DNA of 64,000 nt from Flavobacterium ovatum (GCF_040703125.1 NZ_CP160035.1:2066001-2130000); one strand, 5' to 3'. Positions 42,217 through 51,626 are shown, counted from the stretch's first letter. The notes: a model not told the origin generated them from the letters alone. Made by a program: numbers and translations.

Positions 42217-43653
42217 TTATTCTTTTATGATTTTGAATGTATAAGGCAGTTCGTTATTAAAGATTTTGAGGATATAAAATCCAGAGACTAATTTGCTTGT
42301 GTTGATGGTGCCATCAACACTGTGACCATGTAAAACGGATATTGATTGAAAATCAAAAAACTCATAATCAAATGTCTTGTAGGGGTATTCCGTTATCGAT
42401 ATAAGATCTTTTATAGGATTAGGATACACATAAGGTGTTTTTGTTTTAGAAGATTGGACCGCTAGCCCATTGCAAGCGCTCTTCATTAAATCTTCTAAAT
42501 CATCTTCGTCAAAAACTTTGGTGTAATTTAATTCTTTTGCTTTTTGAAAAAGTTGACACGCCTCATTATACTTTTTTTGGTCTAGGTAAATAATGCCCAA
42601 GTTTTTCATGGCATACGAGTTGTTTTTTGCCTTAGAAAGAACCTCTTTTAAATCGGTTATTCCTTTCTCAGTTTCTCCTAATTTATGGTATGCAAGACCT
42701 CTTATTGTTTTTAAATTGCAACCTTCGTCATAATTCCCAGAGTTTCTACTGATGAGTCCTGCTTCTTTTTCTAGAGCCAAATTAGCAAAATGCAATGCTT
42801 TATCGTACTGTTCCATTTTTTGGTACAAACTGGCCATTCCCCATTGTGCATGCGTATGACCGGGTCTTTCGGTTACGATTCGAGTTAAATATGTTTCTGC
42901 CAGTTTATACGATTTGTCCCGTACCAAATAATTAGTAAAGTTATATAAAACACGATAATCTTCTGGTGATGTTTGGATTGCTTTTACGTAATAATGTAGC
43001 GCATTTTCTTCCATTTCAAAAGTGGAATATAACTCGGCTAACGCATCATATATAACAGTCTTAGCTTTGATTATAGTTGCTTTGCTTGTTTCGGTTGTTG
43101 GTTTTTTATTACTGTATTCATATTGATCAAGATAAGCTTCGGCTTGCTTGTAATCCTTAATCGATAAAGTATTATTGTGTAGTTTTTTGTGTAAATGCGC
43201 TCTAGCGTAAAGGTCGTTAAAGTTGGTAACCTTATAATTTGATTTTTGGTTTAAGAGGTTGAGTTTTTCTAAAGCAGCTTTAGAAACTTCTTCTTGACTT
43301 GTATTTGCCAAAGGTAGTTTGAAATCGTTTCTGATTAGAAGTTTTCCATGTTCAAACGTCCAACTTACCATTTTTTCGCCGTCAAAATTAAATTGCGTAG
43401 CAGTACCGTGAAGCTGCCCCGAAGTATCATAATAAAAAACTTCATTTTTCTTTCCGTTCGAATAAAAAGACTGAAGACTGTCTATTAAATGATCATTTCC
43501 ATACCATTTTTGATAAGAAACAATACTATCTCTAAAATAGTTTATAACTGTTTTATTTGCACTGTTTTTACTCGTTTTTTCTGTCTTAGTACTTTGTTGT
43601 GCTCCCATAATTATTGGGAAAAGTAAGAGTATGAAGTGATTTTTTATTTTCAT
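42217..43653 (-). CDS. TPR protein with type IX secretion sorting domain
   Basis: A 478-residue exported protein. A signal peptide (HFILLLFPIIMGAQQ) is followed by a MORN-like stretch (SLQSFYSNGKKNEVFYYDTS) and then tetratricopeptide repeats from about residue 140 to 400 (e.g. ALHYYVKAIQTSPEDYRVLY, GITDLKEVLSKAKNNSYAMK, ACQLFQKAKELNYTKVF). The last 75 residues, YPNPIKDLISI to FYILKIFNNELPYTFKIIKE, form a type A C-terminal sorting domain of the type IX secretion system. The protein is therefore expected at the cell surface. Its partner is unknown. Confidence 0.85.
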   Translation of the reverse strand: MKIKNHFILLLFPIIMGAQQSTKTEKTSKNSANKTVINYFRDSIVSYQKWYGNDHLIDSLQSFYSNGKKNEVFYYDTSGQLHGTATQFNFDGEKMVSWTFEHGKLLIRNDFKLPLANTSQEEVSKAALEKLNLLNQKSNYKVTNFNDLYARAHLHKKLHNNTLSIKDYKQAEAYLDQYEYSNKKPTTETSKATIIKAKTVIYDALAELYSTFEMEENALHYYVKAIQTSPEDYRVLYNFTNYLVRDKSYKLAETYLTRIVTERPGHTHAQWGMASLYQKMEQYDKALHFANLALEKEAGLISRNSGNYDEGCNLKTIRGLAYHKLGETEKGITDLKEVLSKAKNNSYAMKNLGIIYLDQKKYNEACQLFQKAKELNYTKVFDEDDLEDLMKSACNGLAVQSSKTKTPYVYPNPIKDLISITEYPYKTFDYEFFDFQSISVLHGHSVDGTINTSKLVSGFYILKIFNNELPYTFKIIKE

Positions 43654-43765
43654 CGTTAGCTATAATTAATAAAAAATAGGGTTGTGAGTTTTGGTTTTTT
43701 TACAAATGGAAAAGTAATACTTTTTATCCAAAAAATCATACACAATTATTTCGATTCTGTTTTTG

Positions 43766-45328
43766 TTAAGAACTGCATGAAAGCATAGAGCATCCTACTT
43801 TATTACGTGCCCAGTCAGGGCGTTTAGCAAACCATTTTTTACTTTCGGGTTGATCCATATAGGGATTTTTTAAAAGTTGAAACAATTCGTCAATCAAACT
43901 GTAATCTTCTTTGTCAGCTGCGTCAATGGCGAGTTGCGACATATAGTTTCGCAAAACATATTTTGGATTTACTAAATTCATTTTTTGAGCACGTTCCACA
44001 TTGGTTTCTTTTTCGAATGCTAATCGAGTACTGTATCTATGGAACCAGTTGTTCCAAGTTTGAATGATTTCTGGAAGTTGTTCCAATGATTCATAAAATG
44101 CGTCTTGGATAATCAAGGAACCATTGTCTGGATTTTCTTTTTCAAACTGACTCAGATTTCTGAAAAAGATAGTCATATCAGTTTCTGTCAAATGTAGGTT
44201 TTCTTCTAGTTCTTGTATTAGTGTTGCATCGTCTTCGATTTCGGTAAACAACCCGATTTTAGAACGCATCATATCAAGATACTTTTCGTCATATTGCGTT
44301 CTATAATTTTCTAATATAGCTTCCAATCCTGCAGCCTCTTCGATCAATGGATACAAAGCGTTGGCAAGTTGGTATAAATTCCACAATACCATTTCGGGTT
44401 GTTTGCCGTAACGGTAGCGTTTATTTTGTGCGTCAGTTGTATTGGGTGTCCAGCCATAATCATAGCCTTCCAGCCAACCGTAAGGACCATAATCGATCGT
44501 TAATCCTAGTATCGACATATTATCGGTATTCATAACGCCGTGTACAAAACCGACACGCTGCCAATGCAAAACCATGTCGAGACTTCTACTGGAAACTTCT
44601 TGAAAGAACTGTAAATAAGTTTCTTTGGAAGGAGATCCTAAGTTGGTATAAAAATGTTTAATGGTGTAATCGACTAATGTCTTTAACGATTCATGATCTT
44701 GGCGAGAAGCGAAAATTTGATAATTTCCAAAACGCAAAAAACTAGGGGCAACGCGGCTTACAATTGCACCTTTTTCATAAGCAGGATTTCCGTTGTACAA
44801 TACGTCACGCAAAACTTGATCACCAGATAATGATAATGATAATGCTCTAGTTGTAGGAACTCCTAAATGAAACATGGCCTCACTACATAAATATTCTCGT
44901 ACTGAAGATCTTAAAACAGCCAATCCGTCTGCGGTTCTAGAATAAGGTGTTTTTCCAGCGCCTTTGAGTTGAATTGCCCAACGTTGGTTGTTATGAACGA
45001 CTTCGGTTAAGTTGATGGCGCGGCCATCGCCGAGTTGCCCTGCCCAATTACCAAATTGGTGACCGCCGTAACACATAGCATAGGGATGCGTATTGGGTAT
45101 AATTTCGTTTCCTGTAACTATGTTTTTGAAAAATTCTGTTTGAGTGTCTTCAATTGAAATTCCTAGATTCTCTGCCATTTCGGGAGAAACATGAAGTACT
45201 TTTGGGTTTGCTGTTTTGGTGGGAGTAACGAAAGAAAAACAAGCCTTTTCTACCTGTCTGATGCTGTTGGTTGCAATAGGATCAGCGGGTAGTTCTTTGT
45301 TGAAAGTATCTTGAATGTTGAGTTTCAT
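43766..45328 (-). CDS. selO: Protein adenylyltransferase SelO
   Basis: A 520-residue pseudokinase-fold enzyme that transfers AMP from ATP to protein hydroxyls in a redox-linked stress response. Family blocks are CYGGHQFGNWAGQLGDGRAI, LKGAGKTPYSRTADGLAVLR, HLGVPTTRALSLSLSGD and GFVHGVMNTDNMSILGLTID. The C-terminus is GCSMLSCSS: the penultimate-region cysteine corresponds to selenocysteine of eukaryotic SelO. Start is ATG 45328; the in-frame ATG at 45349 adds seven residues and is less like the family. It is monocistronic. Confidence 0.93.
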   Translation of the reverse strand: MKLNIQDTFNKELPADPIATNSIRQVEKACFSFVTPTKTANPKVLHVSPEMAENLGISIEDTQTEFFKNIVTGNEIIPNTHPYAMCYGGHQFGNWAGQLGDGRAINLTEVVHNNQRWAIQLKGAGKTPYSRTADGLAVLRSSVREYLCSEAMFHLGVPTTRALSLSLSGDQVLRDVLYNGNPAYEKGAIVSRVAPSFLRFGNYQIFASRQDHESLKTLVDYTIKHFYTNLGSPSKETYLQFFQEVSSRSLDMVLHWQRVGFVHGVMNTDNMSILGLTIDYGPYGWLEGYDYGWTPNTTDAQNKRYRYGKQPEMVLWNLYQLANALYPLIEEAAGLEAILENYRTQYDEKYLDMMRSKIGLFTEIEDDATLIQELEENLHLTETDMTIFFRNLSQFEKENPDNGSLIIQDAFYESLEQLPEIIQTWNNWFHRYSTRLAFEKETNVERAQKMNLVNPKYVLRNYMSQLAIDAADKEDYSLIDELFQLLKNPYMDQPESKKWFAKRPDWARNKVGCSMLSCSS

Positions 45329-45404
45329 GGCTTGTTTTGTTTTATACAAAGATACAAATACTAATGTTGTGCTGACTAGGAACTATTTTGAAAAAAAGCT
45401 TAAC

Positions 45405-45447
45405 TATTAAGAAATTAAGATACATTAAGTCTTAATTTCTTAATAGA
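45405..45447. other. 17-bp perfect inverted repeat
   Basis: CTATTAAGAAATTAAGA and its complement flank a 9-base loop, followed by an A run. It lies upstream of selO and upstream of the repeat-like element before tgt. It may be a terminator-like or protective hairpin. Confidence 0.5.
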
Positions 45448-45482
45448 AAAAAAATATTATAGATGTATTCTGGTGGTTTTGC

Positions 45483-45625
45483 ATGAGGGATAGCAATGAA
45501 AAGCCCGCAAACAAGTGTAGCGATAGCGGAACTTGTTGAGGACTTGTAATGTATAGCCCGACGCTGGTGGAACGGAGTGGAAGCAGGGTCATGCCCAAAT
45601 GATTTTGAAAAGGCTATTTTTTTAT
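45483..45625. repeat. GC-rich repeat-like element before tgt
   Basis: This piece is much richer in G and C than its surroundings. It contains the doubled block AATG-AAAAGCCCG and AATG-TATAGCCCG, and ACAAGT paired with ACTTGT. It has no open reading frame of note. I recognise its wording as of a kind common in Flavobacterium spacers, but there is no second copy in the window. Confidence 0.45.
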
Positions 45626-45670
45626 GAAAGACTTTAGGTTTTTAATATGGAGATTTTTTCTAAATTAAAC

Positions 45671-45678
45671 TATCTTTG
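45671..45678 (+). promoter_or_regulatory. -7 box of tgt
   Basis: TATCTTTG is a perfect -7 element 32 bases before the ATG at 45710. It decides the tgt start, since the longer frame from 45647 would begin upstream of it. Confidence 0.65.
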
Positions 45679-45709
45679 CCCGCCGAACAATCGGTACAAA
45701 ACAGTTAGT

Positions 45710-46840
45710 ATGAAGTTTGATTTATTAAAGAAAGATCCGCAGTCTCAGGCTAGAGCAGGAAGTATTACCACTGATCATGGTGTGATTGAAACCCCAATTT
45801 TTATGCCCGTTGGTACGGTTGCTTCTGTCAAAGGAGTGCACCAGAGGGAATTAAGGGAAGATATTAATCCAGATATTATTTTGGGAAATACCTATCATTT
45901 GTACTTGCGTCCAAAGACAGAAATTCTTGAAAAAGCGGGTGGATTGCATAAATTCATGAACTGGGAGCGTCCTATTTTGACAGATTCTGGTGGGTATCAA
46001 GTGTATTCGCTTTCTTCAAACCGAAAAATTAAGGAAGAAGGAGTGAAGTTTAAATCACATATTGATGGTTCATACCATGTTTTTACACCGGAGAATGTAA
46101 TGGAAATTCAGCGTACGATTGGAGCTGATATTATCATGGCTTTTGACGAATGTACGCCTTATCCTTGTGATTATCATTATGCACGTCGCTCGATGAATAT
46201 GACCCACCGTTGGTTGGATCGTTGTATTACTCATTTGGATAAATTACCAATGAAATACGGCTATAATCAACATTTTTTCCCGATTATTCAAGGTAGTGTT
46301 TATAAAGATTTAAGAGAGAAATCGGCAGAATATATTGCGAATACCAATCAAGTTGGGAATGCGATTGGTGGATTGTCTGTTGGAGAACCAGCGGAGGAAA
46401 TGTATGCGATGACGGAAGTGGTTACAGCTATTTTGCCCGAGGATAAGCCTCGTTATTTGATGGGTGTTGGAACTCCAATTAATATTTTGGAAAATATTGC
46501 ACTCGGAATTGATATGTTTGACTGCGTGATGCCGACTCGAAACGCTAGAAACGGAATGTTGTTTACGGCTAACGGAACCATCAATATCAAAAATAAAAAG
46601 TGGGAAGATGACTTTTCGGTAATTGACGAAATGGCTCTTACTTATGTAGATACGGAATATTCTAAAGCCTATTTGCGCCATCTTTTTGCTGCCAATGAGT
46701 ATCTAGGAAAGCAAATTGCTACGATTCACAACCTTGGTTTTTATATGTGGTTGGTTCGTGAGGCTAGAAAACACATCATTGCAGGTGACTTTAGAACTTG
46801 GAAGGATATGATGGTTAAGAATATGAGTCAGCGATTGTAA
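45710..46840 (+). CDS. tgt: tRNA-guanine transglycosylase
   Basis: A 376-residue cytosolic enzyme that swaps guanine 34 of Asp, Asn, His and Tyr tRNAs for the queuosine precursor. It has DHGVIETPIFMPVGTVASVKG, GNTYHLYLRPKTEIL, TDSGGYQVYSLS with the first catalytic Asp, MAFDECTPYP, GGLSVGEPAEEM and DCVMPTRNARNG with the nucleophile Asp. The usual C-x-C-x2-C zinc cysteines near the C-terminus are not obvious: only isolated candidates are seen. It leads a run of four envelope-related genes on the same strand. Confidence 0.93.
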   Translation: MKFDLLKKDPQSQARAGSITTDHGVIETPIFMPVGTVASVKGVHQRELREDINPDIILGNTYHLYLRPKTEILEKAGGLHKFMNWERPILTDSGGYQVYSLSSNRKIKEEGVKFKSHIDGSYHVFTPENVMEIQRTIGADIIMAFDECTPYPCDYHYARRSMNMTHRWLDRCITHLDKLPMKYGYNQHFFPIIQGSVYKDLREKSAEYIANTNQVGNAIGGLSVGEPAEEMYAMTEVVTAILPEDKPRYLMGVGTPINILENIALGIDMFDCVMPTRNARNGMLFTANGTINIKNKKWEDDFSVIDEMALTYVDTEYSKAYLRHLFAANEYLGKQIATIHNLGFYMWLVREARKHIIAGDFRTWKDMMVKNMSQRL

Positions 46841-46853
46841 AAAAAGTGTTTAA

Positions 46854-46905
46854 AAGTTTAATCGGTTATTCGGTTAAGCAATTAAGCAATTAACCGATTA
46901 AACTT
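46854..46905. other. 15-bp inverted repeat between tgt and the LptF/G gene
   Basis: AAGTTTAATCGGTTA (46854) and TAACCGATTAAACTT (46891) are exact complements around a 22-base loop. The second arm ends 4 bases before the next start codon, so the stem would hide the start region on the mRNA. Confidence 0.6.
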
Positions 46906-46909
46906 AACG

Positions 46910-47998
46910 ATGCTAACAATACTAGATAAGTACATTTTAAAAAGATATTTGGCCACTTTTGTGACTATGTTGGCGATGTTTGTTCCCATTGGAATCATTG
47001 TCGATGTGTCGGAGAAGATCAATTACATGATTGAGAACGATGTTCCTTTTCTCAAAATTGCTGTTTATTACTATCATTTTACGATCTATTTTGCTAACGC
47101 ATTGTTTCCTATATTTTTATTTTTATCGATTATTTGGTTTACTTCTAAGTTGGCGAATAATACGGAGATTATTGCAATATTGAGTTCCGGAATATCTTTT
47201 ACTAGATTTTTAAGACCTTATATTATCGGAGCTTCTTTAGTGTCCGTTTTTGTATTGATTATGGGCTTTTTTGTGGTTCCAGTCTCTAGTGAAGGCTTCA
47301 ATAATTTTAGATATACTTATTTAAGAAGAGGAGGGCAAGAAGCAATGCGTGGGAATAATACCGATGTGTACCGCCAGATAAATGATCATGAGTTTTTGTA
47401 TGTTAATAGTTTTAATTCTTATTCAAAAACAGCCTTTAATTTTGCTTTAGAAAAATTTGATAAAGAAAAATTAGTTTCAAAAATTACTGCCAGCAGAATT
47501 CAATGGAATCCCGCTGATAGTACTTATACAATGTATGATTACACCAAAAGAACGGTTGGAGAATTCGGGGATAAAATAGAAAAAGTTTCCGAAAAGAAAA
47601 CCGTATTCAGTTTTGATTTAGAAGATTTAACTCCTGTAGTATATATTGCTGAGACCTTGACTCTGGACAAGCTAAATAGTTTTATTGACAAAGAAAAAGC
47701 AAGAGGTTCCTCAAATGTAAATGTTTATATGGTTGTTTTGTATAAAAAATATAGTGTTCCTATATCAGCATTTATATTGACAATTATAGCTGTTTCAGTT
47801 TCAGCAATGAAAAGAAGAGGAGGTATGGGAATGAACTTGACCATAGGGATTGCTATTGCCTTTGCTTTTGTGTTTTTTGACAAAGTTTTTGGTGTTATTG
47901 CCGAAAAAACTACTTTTTCGCCATTTATAGCGGTTTGGTTTCCAAATTTTGTTTTTGGAATCTTGGCATTATATTTATTACGTAATGCAAAGCGCTAA
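46910..47998 (+). CDS. LptF/LptG family permease
   Basis: A 362-residue inner-membrane protein that, with LptB and a partner permease, extracts lipopolysaccharide for transport to the outer membrane. It opens with TILDKYILKRYLATFVTMLA, the family start, followed by three helices (VPIGIIVDVSEK and FANALFPIFLFLSIIWFTSKLANNTE, with IAILSSGISFTRFLRP). A beta-jellyroll periplasmic domain (about residues 130-260) and three C-terminal helices with GMGMNLTIGIAIAFAFVFFD follow. The next gene overlaps it by 14 bases. Confidence 0.92.
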   Translation: MLTILDKYILKRYLATFVTMLAMFVPIGIIVDVSEKINYMIENDVPFLKIAVYYYHFTIYFANALFPIFLFLSIIWFTSKLANNTEIIAILSSGISFTRFLRPYIIGASLVSVFVLIMGFFVVPVSSEGFNNFRYTYLRRGGQEAMRGNNTDVYRQINDHEFLYVNSFNSYSKTAFNFALEKFDKEKLVSKITASRIQWNPADSTYTMYDYTKRTVGEFGDKIEKVSEKKTVFSFDLEDLTPVVYIAETLTLDKLNSFIDKEKARGSSNVNVYMVVLYKKYSVPISAFILTIIAVSVSAMKRRGGMGMNLTIGIAIAFAFVFFDKVFGVIAEKTTFSPFIAVWFPNFVFGILALYLLRNAKR

Positions 47999-48881
47999 TA
48001 TAAAAAGTTATTTAATACTCCATTTAATCGTTTTTATTTGGGGGTTTACAGCAGTGTTAGGAGCGCTGATGACAATTGAAGCTAGTGTTATAGTTTGGTA
48101 CAGAATGCTTTTGGCCTCAGGCTTTTTAGGGCTGTATATTTATTATAAAAAAATGACTTTTCGCATTCCATTTAACGTGTTTTTAAAGTTGACTTTTGTA
48201 GGCTTACTCATTGCACTCCATTGGATTTTATTCTTTCAGGCGATTCAGGTTTCAAATGTTTCTATTACACTTTCTATTTTTTCTCTTGGTGCTTTTTTTG
48301 CGTCTTTGATAGAACCACTCTTTTTTGGTCGAAAAATAATTGGGTATGAAGTGGTTTTTGGTTTAATAACAATTTTAGGATTAGGATTTATCATTAACGT
48401 TGAGGTTGATTATCTCGCTGGAATGATTTATGCTTTGATTTCGATAATCTTGGGAGTCTTATTTACCATTTTTAATGGGAAACTAATTCAAAATCATGAT
48501 GCTGCTTTAATTACTTTTTATGAGTTTGTAGCGGGGTGTTTTTTTATCTCTATTTATTTTTTAGTTCAACAGAAGTTTACGACAGATTTTTTTGTTTTGA
48601 CTCAAAATGATTGGGTATTGTTATTGCTATTATCTTCCATTTGTACAGCTTATGCTTTTGCGGCATCCGTAAAAGTAATGGAGAGACTAACTCCCTATAC
48701 GGTCATGTTGACTACTAATTTGGAGCCTGTTTATGGAATTATATTGGCTTATTTTATTATTGGAGATAAGGAAAAAATGAGTTTTTCTTTTTATATAGGT
48801 GCGTTAACAATTCTGATGATGGTATTCTTAAATAGTATTTATAAACATAGGAAAACCAAAAAAGAGAGAAGTTTGAATTAG
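47985..48881 (+). CDS. EamA/DMT-family transporter
   Basis: A 298-residue inner-membrane protein with ten helices in two EamA repeats. Typical parts are HLIVFIWGFTAVLGALMTIE, ALHWILFFQAIQVSNVSITL and a second repeat ending TPYTVMLTTNLEPVYGIILA. DMT transporters export metabolites such as amino acids; the substrate is unknown. I use ATG 47985, which overlaps the preceding permease gene by 14 bases, indicating translational coupling. The frame's earlier start at 47949 would overlap by 50 bases and lacks support. Confidence 0.88.
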   Translation: MQSANIKSYLILHLIVFIWGFTAVLGALMTIEASVIVWYRMLLASGFLGLYIYYKKMTFRIPFNVFLKLTFVGLLIALHWILFFQAIQVSNVSITLSIFSLGAFFASLIEPLFFGRKIIGYEVVFGLITILGLGFIINVEVDYLAGMIYALISIILGVLFTIFNGKLIQNHDAALITFYEFVAGCFFISIYFLVQQKFTTDFFVLTQNDWVLLLLLSSICTAYAFAASVKVMERLTPYTVMLTTNLEPVYGIILAYFIIGDKEKMSFSFYIGALTILMMVFLNSIYKHRKTKKERSLN

Positions 48882-48907
48882 ATTCTTTAGGGCTAAGTTA
48901 TTTATAA

Positions 48908-48915
48908 TACCTTTG
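48908..48915 (+). promoter_or_regulatory. -7 box of the LTA-synthase-like gene
   Basis: TACCTTTG is a perfect -7 element, 28 bases before the start, and is followed by TCCCGC as at stable-RNA promoters. Confidence 0.6.
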
Positions 48916-48942
48916 TCCCGCTTATAAATTAATAGATATAAA

Positions 48943-50877
48943 ATGCAACAACATTTGCGCTTAAATGAATACAAAGTCTTATTATACAGACTTATTCTTG
49001 CTTATTTTTTTTACTTCATTGCTCGAGTTCTGTTTTATTTTTATAATGCAGATTTACTAAGAGTAGAGTCGGTTTCAGATTTCGTGTCTCTTTGTTACTA
49101 TGGGATGACCTTTGATACTACGGCTATTTTGTATGTGAATTTACTATTTATAGTTTTTTCGGTTTTACCAATTTTTAAAAACACAAATCAAGGATACCAA
49201 AAATTTCTTTTTTACCTCTATTTTTCGACCAATTTACTAGCATATGCCACTAATTTTGTGGATTTTATCTATTATAAATACACATTTGCAAGAACAACAA
49301 GTGTGGTTTGGGAAGTATTGAAACACGAGACTAATAAAAATACGTTACTCTTTAGTTTTATTTTTGATTATTGGCATGTGGTAGCATTATTTGTCTTATG
49401 TACCATTTCATGGATTTACTTGTATAAAAGAGTAAGTGTTAGAACCTTTAAACCACATAAATTACTACACTATTTTGGGTTCTCAACTGCTGGATTTTTA
49501 TTGGTGATTTTATTAGTAATTGGCGGGATAAGAGGAGGCGATTTTAAAAAATCGACTCGTCCTATTAATCTTTTGGACGCCAGTCGACATGTGAAGAATA
49601 TAGTGCATTCTGACCTAGTTCTAAATACACCATTTGCATTAATTCGTACTTTGTTTAGTAATGGGTTTGTAAAGCAACATTATGCAGGAGTAACTCCGGA
49701 ATTGACTGAACAAGTTGTTCAGCCTGTCAAGGAGTACCATAATAATCCAAAAACAAAGCCTAATGTAGTACTTTTTATTTTGGAGAGTTATGGGAGAGAA
49801 TATATAGGAGCTTTTAACAAAGATGTTAATATACCTAATTATAAGAGTCATGCTCCTTTTTTGGATTCCTTGGCACAACATAGTTTAATTTTTAACAATG
49901 CTTACGCAAATGGACGTCAGTCTATTCACGGAATGTCGTCAGTTTTAGCGGGTATTCCAGCTTTTAAAGACGCTTTTACTTCATCGCCTTATCCTAAACA
50001 GAAAATAGAATCTATTGTCTCTACACTTGAAGGAGAAGGATATGATACTTCCTTTTTTCATGGTGCGGCCAATGGTTCGATGGGGTTTTTAGGCTTTAGT
50101 AATATCTTAGGAATCGATCATTACTATGGACGAACGGAATACAATGATGATTCGGAATTTGATGGTTTTTGGGGAATTTGGGACGAACCCTTTTTGCAGT
50201 TTATGAAAAAGACTTTGGATACCAAGAAAAAGCCGTTTTTTGCTACGGTTTTCACGGTTTCTTCACATGAACCTTATATTATTCCAGAAAAATATAATAA
50301 CAAATTTAAAGAAGGTGATGTGCCTATTCATAAATGTGCTGAATATACAGATTATGCTTTGAAACGATTTTTTGATGAAGCGAAGAAAGAAGCTTGGTTT
50401 TCAAATACCATATTTGTACTAGTTGCGGATCATTGTAATCAAATTTTTTATGATGAATTCAGTAAGCCAATTAACCGATTTGCAGTACCTATTATGATTT
50501 ACCAGCCCAATAGTAAATATGTGGGTGTCGATACTGATTTGGCTCAGCAAATTGATATTTACCCAACAATATTAGATATGATAGGTTACGAAAAACCATT
50601 TAGAAGTTGGGGTAGAAGTTTATTAGATAAAAAATCAAGTACTCCATTTGTAATAAATTCAACGGGAACAATTTATCAGTTCATTAGAGGTAATTATATT
50701 TGTACCTTTGATGGACAAAAAGTATTGGGTTTTTATGATAAAAATGATTTAGCACTTAAAAATAATTTAATAAAATCCAGAAATCCAGAAATGAATGCCA
50801 TCGAACTCAATTGCAAAGCATTTATTCAAGATTATATGAACAGAGTGGTTGATAAAAATTTAGATACTAAAAGATAA
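48943..50877 (+). CDS. LTA-synthase-like membrane phosphotransferase
   Basis: A 644-residue protein with five N-terminal helices (to about residue 190) and a periplasmic alkaline-phosphatase/sulfatase-fold domain. Motifs are VVLFILESYGREYIGAF (metal-binding Glu), NAYANGRQSIHGMSSVLAG with the likely nucleophile Ser or Thr, ATVFTVSSHEPY and FVLVADHCNQIF (metal-binding Asp-His). Such enzymes transfer phosphoglycerol or phosphoethanolamine to lipids or glycans. In a Gram-negative the acceptor could be LPS core or another envelope glycan. A phosphatase gene follows 12 bases later. Confidence 0.87.
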   Translation: MQQHLRLNEYKVLLYRLILAYFFYFIARVLFYFYNADLLRVESVSDFVSLCYYGMTFDTTAILYVNLLFIVFSVLPIFKNTNQGYQKFLFYLYFSTNLLAYATNFVDFIYYKYTFARTTSVVWEVLKHETNKNTLLFSFIFDYWHVVALFVLCTISWIYLYKRVSVRTFKPHKLLHYFGFSTAGFLLVILLVIGGIRGGDFKKSTRPINLLDASRHVKNIVHSDLVLNTPFALIRTLFSNGFVKQHYAGVTPELTEQVVQPVKEYHNNPKTKPNVVLFILESYGREYIGAFNKDVNIPNYKSHAPFLDSLAQHSLIFNNAYANGRQSIHGMSSVLAGIPAFKDAFTSSPYPKQKIESIVSTLEGEGYDTSFFHGAANGSMGFLGFSNILGIDHYYGRTEYNDDSEFDGFWGIWDEPFLQFMKKTLDTKKKPFFATVFTVSSHEPYIIPEKYNNKFKEGDVPIHKCAEYTDYALKRFFDEAKKEAWFSNTIFVLVADHCNQIFYDEFSKPINRFAVPIMIYQPNSKYVGVDTDLAQQIDIYPTILDMIGYEKPFRSWGRSLLDKKSSTPFVINSTGTIYQFIRGNYICTFDGQKVLGFYDKNDLALKNNLIKSRNPEMNAIELNCKAFIQDYMNRVVDKNLDTKR

Positions 50878-50889
50878 GAATCTTTAAAT

Positions 50890-51483
50890 ATGACGAAAAA
50901 TAGAAAGGTAATTGGGTTTTCAGTTTTAGCAATCATTTTGATTTTTGCTGCGAAATATGGTTATGATATGAATATCAATCATAATTTTGAAACTATAACA
51001 GATGGAAAGGTTTATAAATCAGGAGTGATTCCACCAGATGAGATAGAAAGCTACGTAAAAAAATACCATATTAAATCAATAGTAGATTTGCGTTTTCCTG
51101 GTACAGCTGATTTAGTAAATAATCCAGAAATTCCAGTTGAGTTAACCGCTGAACAGGAAGCAGTGGCAAAGTTAGAGGGAGTTAATTATTTTAATAATGG
51201 TTCTGATCAAGTTCCTGATCAAAAAAATTTAGATGTTTTTTTTAAAATAATGGACAACAAGGATAATTATCCCGTATTGATTCATTGTTACCATGGGACA
51301 GGAAGAGCTGAAATGTATTCCGCTATTTACCGAATAGAATATGAAAAATTCACAAATGAAAAAGCCCGTCAGGGAGTAAGGACTTTGGTGAAGTTTAGTT
51401 CATTTGATGATGGGAAACCCAAAGGTGAATATTTAAAAGCCTATAAGACTAGAGAACAATTAGCTAGAGAAGTGAGGAATTAA
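50890..51483 (+). CDS. Membrane-anchored tyrosine-phosphatase-fold protein
   Basis: A 197-residue protein with an N-terminal membrane helix (VIGFSVLAIILIFAAKYGY), placing the rest in the periplasm. It has the Cys-x5-Arg phosphatase loop: Cys133 to Arg139 in HCYHGTGRAEM, preceded by an IVDLRFPG segment that supplies the usual Asp. Substrates could be phosphoproteins, but also phosphoinositide-like lipids or phosphorylated glycans. Coupling to the LTA-synthase-like gene 12 bases upstream favours an envelope lipid or glycan. Confidence 0.85.
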   Translation: MTKNRKVIGFSVLAIILIFAAKYGYDMNINHNFETITDGKVYKSGVIPPDEIESYVKKYHIKSIVDLRFPGTADLVNNPEIPVELTAEQEAVAKLEGVNYFNNGSDQVPDQKNLDVFFKIMDNKDNYPVLIHCYHGTGRAEMYSAIYRIEYEKFTNEKARQGVRTLVKFSSFDDGKPKGEYLKAYKTREQLAREVRN

Positions 51484-51626
51484 TTTTTTAGTAACTTATT
51501 CATTTATTACTTTTTAAGTAGTTTTAAATTGTGATATTGAATAGTTATGAAAAAGATTATAATCTAGCTTTGTTTAAGTTTTTAAGAGTTAAACAAAAAA
51601 TAAAACTATTAAACGATATAAAATTT

